The notes: generated by a model from the sequence alone, not told the origin. Shown: positions 30,908 to 42,371, counted from the stretch's first letter. The stretch is DNA of 64,000 nucleotides from Isochrysis galbana (GCA_018136815.1 CM030933.1:2777144-2841143); one strand, 5' to 3'. Program-made: numbers and translations.

Positions 30908-33318
30908 TCAATTGACGACTACATTTTCTTGTGCTGCTGAGGCGAGACGCTCCGCCATGCCGGGAGTCGCCTTGCCGCCCTTCGCGAGCCGTCGTTTTGA
31001 AGGCGCCTTTGTCTTGACGGGCGTCAAAGAGAGGCGACGGACGGTCACGCCCTCTTGCTCATCGCGCGCTCGTTCACGCTCACGCAAGATGGCCTCTGAG
31101 AGCTCGGTGTCGCCATCGCGCAGTAAGGAGTGGGCAGAAATGATCTCCTCCACGGTGTATCCGGAGTCCGGATTCCCCACAGATGCGATGTCCTCCTGCA
31201 CCTCGGCATCCGACTGTGCAAGGCTGAGCGCGGCAACTCGCTCGCTGAGCTTTTGGACGTGGCGAACGGCTATCTTATCTGTCACCTTCGCCTCGAGCTG
31301 CGAAAGAAGCTGTGTGAGCGGAACCAAACGCCGGCAATGCCTCGCTGCAGGTAGGATGACGTGCGCAAAGGCACGCGGCAGCATGGTTCCCTCCACCTCA
31401 TGTGGCGCAGTGAGAGACTCGCAGCAAAGTGCGAGTGCAATGGATTCATGCAGGGTAGCCGCCGGTCCGGTCGCGTCGTCGGAGGAACGAGTCAGATTTA
31501 GGATGAAGCTTGCGAGTGCGTCCACAGAAATAACAGCCTCAGGTGAGCCAGGCGCCGCGGCGAGCACAGCGCGCACGGCTGGGAGCAACGCAGCGCCTAG
31601 TTGCGCGCTCGCGTTGTAGGATGCGAAAAAGACGGAGAGCATCTGCTTGGGCTCGCAAAGCAGGTCCACCAATGTGCGGCTGGATGCGTCAGTCAGCCCT
31701 GCGTCGGCGAGCACATCAGCAGACGGGGCACTGGCACAACCGCTTGCAATGCTGTCTGAGTCGGACTGGAAGTAGAGGAGGAGAAGGCGGGCAGTGAGCG
31801 AGGACGAAACAACACGCCCTGTGAACAGCAAGCGGCAGCCGGCAAGGGCAGCAGCTGAGCGAAGCAGCCGATCACTTCCGCGCAGAAGTGGCAGCAACAG
31901 GTCGAACACGGCGCGAGAGCACGAGTCCTCCATTGGAGGGAGCGGGGCAGCGGACGGCTTGGGGGTTGGGTCTGTGCACTCGAGGAGTGCCTCGGGCGGG
32001 TGGACTAGCAGAAGATCTGTGCAGGCGGCCAAAGCCGCTAGTTGCACTGGAAGCTGGTCGTGGGCGAGTGCCTGCGAGAGCAGAAAGGTCCATCCAGATT
32101 AGATTGAACCACGTCACGCCCTGATGCCGGCACACAGGCAGCATTGCACTCGGCGGCCCTACCCAAATACCACAGTGTGAATCATGCCCGCATGCGAGGC
32201 CGTGCTGTGCACACCTTGACAAAGAGCGGCCACGTTTTTGCTGCTTGCGTGGCGCATCCGAGTGCGCGGAGCCCGAGACAACGGAGCGCAAGCGACCGGA
32301 GCCTAGGCTGAGGCGCTGCGAGTGCAGGCAGGAAGGTGGACTCTGCGTGCATATCCATCTCGTGCTGTGCGAGGTTCGAGCCAGACATGCGCATGAGCAG
32401 CTCGGCGAGTTTAAGGCACCGTGTTGTGCGCACCACCGCCTCCTCTTCAGGGGTCCCTCGCGAGGGTGGCAGCGCCACCAGTTCCGTCTGCAGAGTGGCT
32501 GCCTCACGCTTGAGCGCCGCCGCGCCGTCAAAATCCTCCTCATGAACGCGCGCTTTCACCTCATCGTGCAGCGCCAGCAGGCGCGACTCGACAAACATTC
32601 GCCGCTGCTCCACCTGCAAGCGCTCATCAGCAGCCGCCGGATCGGTGTTGGCAGCTCCGTCGACGGCCTCAAGCGGGTCGTCCACCTCAGAGATGAACTC
32701 GTGCATTAGCCTCTGGAAGCGCTCGCCCTCGCCTATACAAACGGCCTTGAGCGCACACACCAAAGGCGCCAACAGATCGTCAGCCACACCCAGGTCCTTG
32801 AGCAGGGTACCAAATGCGTTCTCCAACTCGACACGTCCATGCTCGTTGGCCATGTCGAGCTGTGGACAGATGCGCAGTAGCTGCACAAGGGAATACGAAG
32901 CAGCGATGGTCTCGGCGTCGTGTTGCCCTCGCGTAGGCGAGTTGCAAGCCGCAACGGCGCGATGAAGCGCCTCGCAATATGCATCAAGTTCAGGTACGGC
33001 CCCCTCAAGCGCCTCCTCAGCCTTCGGATCCTCTGACCTCTTCGCCTCTGCCGCGAGATACTCCAGATGCACGTGGAGGCACAGCACGGGCTCGGGCGAG
33101 AGCGATTGCCACTGGGCAGCAGCCGCTGCCACCAGCGCACGCGTCTCAGCCTCCTCCATGAGGGCACGGACGACACGCTCAGCCGCGGACTCATGCATTG
33201 AAACGTCGAGTGCCTTTAAGAGCACGAGCACTTGCTTGTCCGCCTTGCGCAGCCAGGCGCGCGTCAGTTCGACGCACGCGGCGCGGACGGCCGGCGCGCG
33301 GTCAACGAGCGACTGCTC
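30908..33318 (-). CDS. NCAPG: Condensin complex subunit 3 (CAP-G), 3' part, cut by gap
   Basis: Two exons read on the minus strand, 33318-32215 and 32071-30908, joined across a 143-bp GT-AG intron in phase 0; 755 residues are visible. The first visible block, LVDRAPAVRAACVELTRAWL, then VLVLLKALDVSMHESAAERVV, is a characteristic HEAT repeat of CAP-G/Ycg1. More helical repeats follow, with an acidic coiled segment (MFVESRLLALHDEVKARVHEEDFDGAA) and a basic tail (TKAPSKRRLAKGGK). CAP-G is a HEAT subunit of condensin I that binds DNA with the kleisin CAP-H. The N-terminal half is missing at the gap; right of the gap no matching exon is visible. Confidence 0.85.
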
Positions 33319-33418
33319 NNNNNNNNNNNNNNNNNNNNNNNNNNNNNNNNNNNNNNNNNNNNNNNNNNNNNNNNNNNNNNNNNNNNNNNNNNNNNNNNNN
33401 NNNNNNNNNNNNNNNNNN
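33319..33418. other. Assembly gap (100 N) inside NCAPG
   Basis: Exactly 100 N. The NCAPG frame enters it open and does not re-emerge, so more than 100 bases are missing or the join is wrong. Confidence 0.98.
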
Positions 33419-34067
33419 AAAGAAAGGAATGGAGAAAACGAAGAACAATATTGGGCATTGCGTGTGCACAGTGCGCACAAAAGAAGTGCCGGACTATGGT
33501 TAAATGGACGAAGAATGACCATCAGGTCGACCGTCACATGGAGGAGAGTCGAGGGCGGAGCCGGCGCGTGTGGCGCGCTGGCGATGAAGCCGTGCGTGGC
33601 CCGCTCTCCGAAGGAGAGGGCTCAGTCGCTGGCGAGATGGCCGGCCGCAGGCGGCGCTAAGCTCAGCGACAGATTGAAAGCTGGAGAGGAGAATCCGGAT
33701 GCTGGCGAGGTGTGAACGAGGGTTTATGTGGAGCCCTACATAAAATCGCCGCCAGGGGGGCGCCACGTCGCGAAGAGAAGGCGACGAGACAGAGAGAGAG
33801 CGCCGAGAGAATCGTCACAGACTGGTTTGTCTATTGCAAGTTCTCTCATTATCTTCACAACACTGCGTCGGATTGGGAGGGGTTCAACCTCCGATTCATA
33901 CTTCGGCCCAAAACATTGGTTGACCACAATATCTCGGCACCCCAATGCCAGTTGACACCAAGTACACCTTGTCTATGCAGCGGTCCTCTGCACCAAACAC
34001 CGTATGAGAGGCACCGAAATGAGCACAACCTGTGCCGGCTGCGCATTCCGGGTCGTGAATGACCTCA
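33419..34067. other. Intergenic, no supported gene
   Basis: No conserved coding. Lies between the gap and the 3' end of the XPG gene. Confidence 0.5.
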
Positions 34068-37000
34068 TTACGAGGAGTCTGCCTCCGAGAGATCTCCCAC
34101 GGCAGTGTCCCCGAAGCTGCTCTCGGCCGCAGTTGGAGCACATGCAACGGCAGCATTCGGTCCCGGCGAGGGAGATAGCCCGAGTCGCCGAGCCAAGGCG
34201 CGAGCGAGATCGTGCTTTTGGCCTGAAGACTTCGATAGCATGGGCGGAGACAGCACACCTACTCGGGTCCTTGGTACGGCGACGGCAACTTTGCTCCTTT
34301 TTGCCGACCGCGCCTCCTTCTCATGGCAACTGTCCGCTACGATTGCCGTCACGGCAGTATTTGTAGCCATGTCCGACTCTAGGGGATTCGCATTATGAGT
34401 GCTTGCTGGGGCTCCTTCTCGCGCCCGTTGGCGCTTTGCACCTCTTCCCACCGGCGCAAACTTTTCCTTCCGAACAGGCGATGAACTCTGAATAGCATCG
34501 ATGACAGAGCCCGTAGAGCTTGAACCTGGTTGAGTAGAAGCCGCAAAGCCTGCGCCTGGTTCAACCTCCTCTACGTCGGGTTCGGCACTACCCCGAGCAG
34601 GCGAGGATTCTGAAGCCCTCGCTAAGGATCTCGGCTTGCCTCGAGAGTATCCCCCGGTCTTGTTGTCGCCACGACGTGCGATCGCCTTCCTGGCCTTCCT
34701 CGACGATGGCGAGGCAGTCGAAGCTTCTGCTCCAGCACCCGGAGCGGTCTGGGCCCCGCCTACCGCCTTCCGAAGCCGCTCTGAGCTATACCGAGCGAAA
34801 CGATAGTCAAAATGGAAGTAGTTCGAGATTCGTGTCTGCGCCAATGTGTCCTCGAACGCGCGCATTACAGGAAGCAAGGCCTCATCAGCCTTTTGCTGGT
34901 CCCATCCAAACTTGTGTAGACAGAATTGGCGTAACCCTTGCAAATCGGGGCGTCCCCATTCACACCCATCGTTGTCGAAACGGTCGACTGCAGGATTGAG
35001 GTAGGCATCAGCAACCTGCGCACTCGGGAAGTGGTCCGGAAACACCCAATTGCGCCGCGTCTTGCGGTGTCGGTTTTTGTACGCGCGCAGCCGGAGCTCG
35101 GCACCCGTTTGGCCAACGGTGTCGCCGCCATCCTCGTTGTCATCTTTGGAGCCGCCAGTGTAATCTGACTCCCACTTCTTGGCCCATTCCGCAAATGCCT
35201 TTAGGCCACCGGCGTCTTTGAAGTTTGTCACAACTTCCATAGCGTTCACGATGCCGACGCCGTGCACACCGTCCGTGTAGTCAGAGCCAAGCAGTTGGGC
35301 GAGGTCGATGAGTTGTTCGCGCCCGATGCCAAGCTCGCCTTCGACGTCATCCATCTGATAGTATTCAATGTTTCGGCTCTCGGCAAAAAGGTTCTTGTAC
35401 ACGTGCCGCGCGCCAAAGAGTAAGACATCATTGTCCTCAGTCACCACGCCATCAACAAGTCCGCACATCTCAAGCGCCGCGCATTGCGCCTCGGCCTCCA
35501 TGGGGGCCACAATGAAAGGCACGCCGAAGAGCGCAAGTAGGGTCTTTGCATCTTCGAGATGTTCGTCGGTGACCATCTCCGCGTCACGTTGTTGCTTCCG
35601 TTGCAGCTCCCGCAGCATCGAGGCCTCGCTCTCCAAGTCGCTCAGCATTTCCGCTCGAGTCCTCGCCGACGCTCGCGGCACCTCGCGCTCAGTAGGTACT
35701 AGCGGCAACGGCATAGCGGTGAATCTTGCAGGTGGTCGCTGGAGCGGAGGAAGATTAGCCGGCAGCTCTGCGGCGGTACCGGACGGGCCGCTATGGTTAT
35801 TCACATGGCGAGGTCGTGCGTGCTCGGCCGGATGCTCCGACGATGAAGTCTGAGGGGTGAGCGTCATCCGCGAAGATGTTGCCTGCGATCCGGCAGCCAA
35901 AGCACGGGAAATGGACGAATCGGGCACCTCGATGTCGCTATCCTCATCGCACGACCCAGAGCCTGTCTCTTGTGCCAGTGCTGTGCGCTGAGGTGCATTC
36001 GTGTTCTCTTCATCCGCATCAGAAGCTGTTGTCACGCCAGCATGCTCTGGAGGGGCGATGGGGGCTGCCGCGTCTAGCGGGCTGTCATCCTCCACGTCCC
36101 GTCCTTCTGCAGAATCTTTGTCAAATCGCGGCTGCTGCTGGGAGGGCTGTAGCGATGATAGAGATTGCGAGGGCGAGTGCCGTGAGACGAGAGCTACGTC
36201 GGCAGGCGATGGCGTGGGCCGGTTTTGGCCTCCCGCCTGCTCGACAACACAGGTGGGAGGCGGCGAGGTGGCAAGTTGCTTGTCGTCCTCAGCACGCGCG
36301 CCTCTGAAGGCGCGCATCATTCGCATTTTTTGTTCCATCCGCCAGGCCGAACTCCGCGGATGGACAAGATCATTTCCAGATTCATGGGCACTCGATGCAG
36401 TGACATCATGCCTCACGACGTCATCGAGTGTAGAAGAACGAGGCAAATCTATCTCATCGGCCTCGCGGAAGTGCTCCTCACCGTCGCTGTCGGATCTTAG
36501 ATGGTCTCCAGTACGCTCCCCCACTCCCTCAAATCCTTCTTCCTCCTCGGCTTCCTCGTCCAACACGTAGGGAACATCTACAGAGCCTTGCCCAACCCCT
36601 CCCTCTAATTCCCCATCACACAACGAAATTGGATGTTCACGCTTTGAGCCTGGTCCGCCGACATGGCGCACTACAAAGGCGTCGTTCGCGAACAGGTCGT
36701 CTTCCGAGTCAGAAAGGTCGTCCAGGCGATATTCGACGTGCATGTCTTTGCAAGCAAGGGGCGCATTAGGACTCGCGTCTTCCGAGCTCCTTGTCGCCTG
36801 GACGCCAAGCATGGCGGGCTTGGTGCTCTCTAGCTGCACACCTCGATGTTCTAAAGTAAGGTCCACCGCCACACCCGGGAAGCAAGAGGTTGCGGCGCGG
36901 GCATGAACAACCTCGGCAGGGCAGGGAACTGGGTGAGGAAGCAATGAGGCAGCCTTGGCAAGGGCGAGCACATCATCCTCCTCGTCGCTGTTCGACCCGC

Positions 37001-38519
37001 CAGTCGCGTCGACGATAAATCCCCCTGCCCCCGAGTAGTCAGGGGTTTCAGCCTCCTGTAGGTGTCCTCCTTGCGCCATTGGCCTCTTCCCTTCCTTGCG
37101 GCGCGCAGTTGCAGCGTCCTCGTAGGAAAGTGCGATTGCTCTAGCAATGTCGGCGTCCTCGTCGACCAAGTTGACCACCTCGGCGCGAGCATGCGGCGAT
37201 TGGCAAGCTGCACCGTTCTGAGCCTGATGGATAGCCACGAGCTTGCTGGTATCGTGGTCGGCCGCTTGACCCTCGCCTGCGCCGATGCTTACCGGAACAT
37301 CAGCATTCTCATCCCAGTCATGTTCACCCTCATACCACTCCGCAGAGGTATCGCTGTGCTCGGGGCCAAGCGCAATGCCCTTGCTTGGTGCATCATGCTT
37401 CCGCAACAACATGTACTCACGGTCAGCGTCGCCCATGATGCGTTTGCGCGCCTGAGCTTTATCGTTCAAAGAATCTCGCAATTTGTCGACACGGCTCGCC
37501 ACCTTTGACATCTCCACGTAGTTTTCCAGCTGTGCGTACGAGAAGCTGGTAGCAGAATGCTGCGTGCGCACCAGCTCGTCCCTACGGCGTGTGCGCTCGC
37601 TCAGTTTGATCTCATCCAGGATTTCAAACTGCAGAGCTGGAGGTAGCCGAGCGACGGCTTCCTCGTCGAGGTCGGCAGCGCGCGGGACAATGACGGAGCC
37701 CAGGGCCGCGCGCGTCAGTGCCGAGGCGCCAACATCTCCATTCAACAACCGCTGCCCACCATCCTTTACAGCTGCCGCCGCAAGTACGTCTGAGTATGTC
37801 ATCCCGCTGCCGATGCCGTGAACGCCCCCAGATGCGCCTCCAGTAGGCAGCGACTCGTCCTTACCAGCGGGGTCCTCCCAGCTGTCATCGTCCCGCTTTC
37901 CCAGTCCGTGGACCGAGCCGGCAATATCAGCGCTGAACCCACCAGAGTCTATCTGCCCACCCTCTCCTGTCCGCCATGACTCTCCAAATGGAAGCTCGTC
38001 TCCGTTGAACTGGTCAAACGTCGGCACGGGCGACTGGTCGGCTCTAGTGCTGTTAGACCTGGTGGGACCCTTCGATGAGGATGCTGTGCGATCTCCCAAA
38101 CCCTTTGACGCCGCATCGGCCCCTTTGTGGGAGTCACTGTCGGAGACAACTCCGTGGAGGAGATGCCTCCCACGCATCTGGTTGAGCAGAAGCTTCTCAG
38201 CAGTGCGGCGCAGGCTGCTTTCCTGCCGCTGGCGGAACTCGCGGCGGCGCGCAACAGTTCTACGCTTGATTGCGGGGGTGCCGCCGTCGAAGACGAGCAG
38301 TGGCCGTATGTGCAGGAAGAGGAGCTTGCATAGCCGGCGGAAGAGGCCATACTGCGGAGCGTTCTGCATCATCTCTCCGGTGGTGCTGTCGCGCATCGCC
38401 TTGATGAATTGTATGAGCCAGATGGAGGCATCGACGGCGAGCCGCTTCCTGTCGAGCACGTCGACGGAGCAGCGGCGGCCACACGGCGCGAGAAGGTCCC
38501 AGAGGCCCTGGACACCCAT
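34068..38519 (-). CDS. ERCC5: XPG/ERCC5 (Rad2) structure-specific DNA endonuclease
   Basis: A single 1483-residue exon from ATG 38519 (MGVQGLWDLL, the invariant family start). The N-domain (1-100) has RLAVDASIWL and LLVFDGGTP with their Asp ligands. The I-domain (about 985-1110) has VPFIVAPMEAEAQCA (Glu pair), GVVTEDNDVLLFG (Asp pair) and LAQLLGSDYTDGVHGVG (Asp and H2TH). About 880 acidic residues separate them, the long spacer that distinguishes XPG from FEN1 and EXO1. It contains a UIM-like DIARAIALSYEDA near residue 460. Near residue 1230, QTRISNYF fits a PIP box for PCNA. It makes the 3' incision in nucleotide-excision repair and supports TFIIH. No intron, unlike its neighbours. Confidence 0.95.
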   Translation of the reverse strand: MGVQGLWDLLAPCGRRCSVDVLDRKRLAVDASIWLIQFIKAMRDSTTGEMMQNAPQYGLFRRLCKLLFLHIRPLLVFDGGTPAIKRRTVARRREFRQRQESSLRRTAEKLLLNQMRGRHLLHGVVSDSDSHKGADAASKGLGDRTASSSKGPTRSNSTRADQSPVPTFDQFNGDELPFGESWRTGEGGQIDSGGFSADIAGSVHGLGKRDDDSWEDPAGKDESLPTGGASGGVHGIGSGMTYSDVLAAAAVKDGGQRLLNGDVGASALTRAALGSVIVPRAADLDEEAVARLPPALQFEILDEIKLSERTRRRDELVRTQHSATSFSYAQLENYVEMSKVASRVDKLRDSLNDKAQARKRIMGDADREYMLLRKHDAPSKGIALGPEHSDTSAEWYEGEHDWDENADVPVSIGAGEGQAADHDTSKLVAIHQAQNGAACQSPHARAEVVNLVDEDADIARAIALSYEDAATARRKEGKRPMAQGGHLQEAETPDYSGAGGFIVDATGGSNSDEEDDVLALAKAASLLPHPVPCPAEVVHARAATSCFPGVAVDLTLEHRGVQLESTKPAMLGVQATRSSEDASPNAPLACKDMHVEYRLDDLSDSEDDLFANDAFVVRHVGGPGSKREHPISLCDGELEGGVGQGSVDVPYVLDEEAEEEEGFEGVGERTGDHLRSDSDGEEHFREADEIDLPRSSTLDDVVRHDVTASSAHESGNDLVHPRSSAWRMEQKMRMMRAFRGARAEDDKQLATSPPPTCVVEQAGGQNRPTPSPADVALVSRHSPSQSLSSLQPSQQQPRFDKDSAEGRDVEDDSPLDAAAPIAPPEHAGVTTASDADEENTNAPQRTALAQETGSGSCDEDSDIEVPDSSISRALAAGSQATSSRMTLTPQTSSSEHPAEHARPRHVNNHSGPSGTAAELPANLPPLQRPPARFTAMPLPLVPTEREVPRASARTRAEMLSDLESEASMLRELQRKQQRDAEMVTDEHLEDAKTLLALFGVPFIVAPMEAEAQCAALEMCGLVDGVVTEDNDVLLFGARHVYKNLFAESRNIEYYQMDDVEGELGIGREQLIDLAQLLGSDYTDGVHGVGIVNAMEVVTNFKDAGGLKAFAEWAKKWESDYTGGSKDDNEDGGDTVGQTGAELRLRAYKNRHRKTRRNWVFPDHFPSAQVADAYLNPAVDRFDNDGCEWGRPDLQGLRQFCLHKFGWDQQKADEALLPVMRAFEDTLAQTRISNYFHFDYRFARYSSERLRKAVGGAQTAPGAGAEASTASPSSRKARKAIARRGDNKTGGYSRGKPRSLARASESSPARGSAEPDVEEVEPGAGFAASTQPGSSSTGSVIDAIQSSSPVRKEKFAPVGRGAKRQRAREGAPASTHNANPLESDMATNTAVTAIVADSCHEKEARSAKRSKVAVAVPRTRVGVLSPPMLSKSSGQKHDLARALARRLGLSPSPGPNAAVACAPTAAESSFGDTAVGDLSEADSS

Positions 38520-38988
38520 CGGCGGCGGCGCGCTCCGGCTGACGCGTCCCGAGGGAGGAGGCGGGACCCCCGGCGGCGGCGGGGGGGGGGGGGGGGGGAG
38601 AAAAGGGAAAAGGGGAAAGGAGAAAGAAGAGTCCCCCCCCACCCCTCCCCCTCCCCCCCGCTCTCATTCACGGAGGAAGCAACCCTCTCTACTCTACTCT
38701 TACTCTACTCTACGACGTAGAACTACCACTCGAGCTCTACATATATTCGACTCTTCACGGTCCGTTCACGGATCGATCCGCACTGAGAGATATCGAGGGA
38801 AAAATCTGCGCGGCGGAATCCCTCACACACAGGCGCTGCCGCATCTCACGTCGGCAGCGGAGGCGCACTGCCTCGACCAGTCCCTTTCCTTCTCATGTAC
38901 ACGGCGAATGCGCCGTGCGCGCGCGGCGATGCGCGCGGATGAGCACATGCCATAGCCTCTAAGGCTACCCGCCCAACCGCCCAGGATT
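38520..38988. promoter_or_regulatory. Divergent promoter region XPG / chalcone-isomerase-like
   Basis: 469 bp between two start codons pointing outward. Contains a G-run/GA tract (38580-38630), CCCCCAC pyrimidine blocks and TACTCTACTCTTACTCTACTC near 38690. No TATA element placed confidently. Confidence 0.6.
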
Positions 38989-39977
38989 ATGCGTACGCAA
39001 CAGCCAGCCGCTCTGTCGTGCTGCAGGTCATCTTCCAAGACGTTGCTCTTTGCCGCCGTGGCAGTCGGGCTTGGATATTATTCCTTCATGGGAAGCGCGT
39101 CGGGCGAGTCGGCCATCGACGGCCTTGTGTTCCCAGAATCCATACGCGTCTCAGGATCCAAGCAGACGCTCATTGGAGGAGGGACTCGGTTCAAGTACGG
39201 CGCTGTCAAGGTATGTGCAAAAGGTCCAAGGCACCGTTCTCTCAGGTGTTACAGGCTGTCCTGTGCGCCTTAGCCCTCCTGCTTCAGCGCCTGTGGACCT
39301 TATGGCTTTTCGCAAATGTCAGGTATATGCGGCGGGCTTGTACCTTGACGGCTCCATCATGTCCTCCCTCAAGAAGTTCTCAGCGATTCCTGCCGCGGCA
39401 CTCACCAAGACTCAAGCATTTTTCGACGTGATCACCTCTGCACGACAGGCCAAGACAATGCTGCTCCGTTTCCATCGTTCAGTTGGAGCTCCCGCTGTCA
39501 TTGAGGTGACTGAGCCCCCCCTTCCCCGTGGGGCACCCGCGATGGTCATGTGCCCAAGCACCGCTTCGAGTCGGCTTGTGACACAGCTGAATGAGTTCAT
39601 TAAATTCTCCGGCATGCGACTCCTTGACAAGCAGTGTCACAGCGACCAGTCTGCATTGTGTTTCAGTCCGTATGCGCTTTGTCGAAATGGTCTTACAGGC
39701 GCTGCGCGATGCTCTGAAGCCCAAGGTCGATGCCAAGGGGGTGTCAAAGTTCGAAAGTGCTCTCTCCAATGTACTTGGGGAGACCGTGCCAAAAGACTCT
39801 CAACTGTTTCTCACCTGCAAGGCGGACTCGGTGTACATTTCTACCTCGGAGTCCACCGGGTCACACGTGAATGCCAAGGGCCTCTGTCCCGCATTGTTTG
39901 GGGTCTATCTGGGCAAGTCGCCCATCTCACCTGCGATCAAGTCGGGTGTTGCAACTGGGTTCACGAAACTCGAGTAG
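38989..39977 (+). CDS. Chalcone isomerase-like protein, 3 exons
   Basis: Exons 38989-39210, 39323-39505 and 39699-39977 join in phase 0 to 227 residues; both introns are GT-AG. An N-terminal hydrophobic segment (TLLFAAVAVGLGYYSFMG) suggests a membrane anchor or plastid targeting. The core follows the CHI fold: LVFPESIRVSGSKQTLIGGG, then FKYGAVK|VYAAGLYLDG (the strand with the conserved Tyr), TMLLRFHRSV, FESALSN and LGKSPISPAIKSGVA near the C-terminus. In algae such proteins are mostly fatty-acid-binding or CHI-like rather than true flavonoid isomerases, so fatty-acid binding is the likelier role. Confidence 0.87.
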
Positions 39978-40699
39978 AGGATACAAGCGTCTACCAGACG
40001 ATGGCTATATATCGGAACCATTTTTGTTGAGCTAGGCGCTTGCTTCTGTCCACACGCTGGAAGCGTGCACAGAGTAGGTTGACCCCAGCGAATGCTGCTC
40101 GAATGCCCATCAACGCCCTCCGCGAAGTGTACGCACGATGTTCGTTTTGCTACCTAGTAATGTTGGCTAAAAGTGGGAAGACAATCTCGTGGTGGTACCG
40201 GCGATCGGACAATGTTTGGTCAGCTCGTCATCTGGCTTCCGGAGGATGTGAAGCTCAGGAGGCTAGCCAGCACTTCAACCATGATCCCGTGATCTATAGT
40301 GAAGTCCAGCCATCCCCATTTTCATGAGTTGTGTGCTGGCCTCCAAGCACCCAAACCGAGTGCCAAGTGCGTATGCATTTGGTTGAGCCCGAGCTCTCAC
40401 TGTGCAAAAAAAAATACCTAGGGATCTGCCTGGCACTAGACGACATTTTCAAAACGATCCACGACCTCAGAGACCACACCCCAACACAAGCCGATACAAT
40501 ATCCCTTGCCGAACAAGCCACCGAAAGACTATTCAAAGTCGCGTTCCGTCAAAAGAGGGCCAGGTGATATTTTTTTCACCCAGAATGCTTGTTTCTTTTT
40601 AGGTAGGAATGTCACTTGTATTATTATCACGAAGATGAGTACAAAGCTAATCACAACATACAAGGACGCGGCGCGTGCGCATAGCAACTCCCCCCCCAG
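39978..40699. other. Intergenic with a possible LINE C-terminal scrap
   Basis: At 40397-40566 a short frame (KKKYLGICLALDDIFKTI, then QATERLFKVAF, stop at 40566) precedes TATTTTTTT and resembles the end of a LINE ORF2 plus T tail. It is too short to be sure. Nothing else is recognised. Confidence 0.35.
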
Positions 40700-41599
40700 C
40701 TACGCAGGCTGAGTTTTCATCTTTTTCGTCTTTTTCTCACATCCCTCATCCTCGATCCTATTGTCGATGTTGTCGTTCTGCTGGCAGGCGACGATGTCGC
40801 TTGGCTGATCTTGGATGGCGAGGTCCGTGATGCGTGCGAGGACGGCCTTCTTGTTCTCCATATAGAGTTTGCCAGCTGCTCGGCTCACTTGCACCATGGG
40901 ACTCGTTTCAGCGTACGCGACCGCCGTGATGTATTCCATGCAGAGGTACGCGACGGCGGCCTCGTCTCCAATGTATTTGGTCTTTGGGATCTTGTCGTAC
41001 TCGTCGGAGTAGTCGCCGACGAGCATGAGGTTTGCCTTGCACCAACGGCCCATGTATGGCTTGATGAAAAAAAATCTTCTTATGAATTCCCGCTACGTAT
41101 GCGGCGTGAGGCAGCTTGCTAGTGTACCCCCCTACTACCCTACCTTAACCCCTAGCAACCCCCTTCCCCTTCCCCAGTTCCCTCTTTAGCGGAGAAGCTG
41201 GTTCCAGGGGGGCCGCGCGCGCTGCTTCGGCCGGGAGTTGGAGAGAAGGGGGTGGGGGATTGTGGCTCGTCTCTTGATCCAGTTTCGACTCGGATTGTCT
41301 TCGTTAATACGACGCGAGATCTTTATTGGTTTTCGGTGCGGTTCTTATTAAGGGATTTAGCTACCCTAGGTGATGTTTCTTATGTCCAGGCCTCTCGCCG
41401 CCTGCAAGAGGTCCTCTGTTGCTCCTAGATTGAAATCCTTGTCTACAGTGTACAGTGGGCTTATCATTTTCCGTACATGTTTGTTGCTCGGGGCGTGTAG
41501 CCCCATGTTCTCGCGTTGTTTTTTTAATCTTTGAAAGAAACCGACCTTTGCCGTTACTAATAAGTGGTATCTCGTAAGGATTGCTCTCAGTATTGTTCT

Positions 41600-42357
41600 T
41601 TTTTTTTTAACTTCTTAATAGTCTCACCGCACACGCGGCCGTGGACCCTCTACTTTCTACTCACGCAGCAAACCTTTCTACACCCCCTCTCTCCCGGCCC
41701 TTTCCCCCCCGCCATCAGGCGACTCCCCCCGTGCACTACTAGGGGGATAGGGGAAAAGGGCTTAGATATGGTCGGTGGCCCGCGCCCCCCCCCGGTGATC
41801 CGTTCCCCCCTTCCTCCTATGCCTGCCGGGCTGGCGGCGTCCTCAGTCCCGACTTCTCCTGTAAACAGGTGCGGGACTTACATATTTTCCGGTGAGCGGA
41901 GCCCTCGCTCCGCCCACCCCCTTCTCCGCGCTCTCTCTCCCCTCTCCTGCAGGCACGCGCGATGGCGCGCCTGCGACAGGCCTGCAGCTGCCTCTGGAGA
42001 CCCCTGGAGGCTCCTGGAGGCCAGCTCAGGGGGCAGAGGAGGCTGGGGCTGGGCCCTGGTCTCCCCTGCCTCTCCCTCGCTGGCGCTCCTGGGCCTCAGG
42101 GGCCCCCACTCTGCACCTGTCTGCCTGTCGAACAGGGGGGGAGAGGGGGTTGGAGCGATGGGCTGGCCACGAGGGGCCAGGACGCGCGAATCAGGCGAGC
42201 CTGTCAGGGAGAGAGTGGGTCAGCATGGCAGTGGCCTCCTGGCAAGCCATCAGGCATGCCAGGAGAGTGGGTGGTTCCTCCCCCATGGCAGGGGAGGAGT
42301 GGAGAGAGGGGGGGGCTCGTGCCCCCCCATGGGCGAACTAAGTATAAACTTAGTTGG
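41600..42357 (-). mobile_element. SINE-like retroelement nested in LINE, with target-site duplication
   Basis: The 14-bp repeat CTCAGTATTGTTCT at 41586-41599 and 42358-42371 flanks 758 bp. On the minus strand it starts CCAACTAAGTTTATACTTAG, a perfect hairpin, then CGCCCATGGGGGGG. It has no long conserved ORF and ends TTAAGAAGTTAAAAAAAAAA. It shares its 5' end with 61190 and its 3' half with 55505-55783. Non-autonomous; the shared TTAAGAAG suggests it uses LINE machinery. Confidence 0.88.
42336..42355 (-). promoter_or_regulatory. 5'-terminal hairpin of SINE-like element
   Basis: AACTAAGTTTATACTTAGTT: perfect 8-bp stem, loop TTAT, 2 bp from the element end defined by the duplication. Confidence 0.8.
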
Positions 42358-42371
42358 CTCAGTATTGTTCT

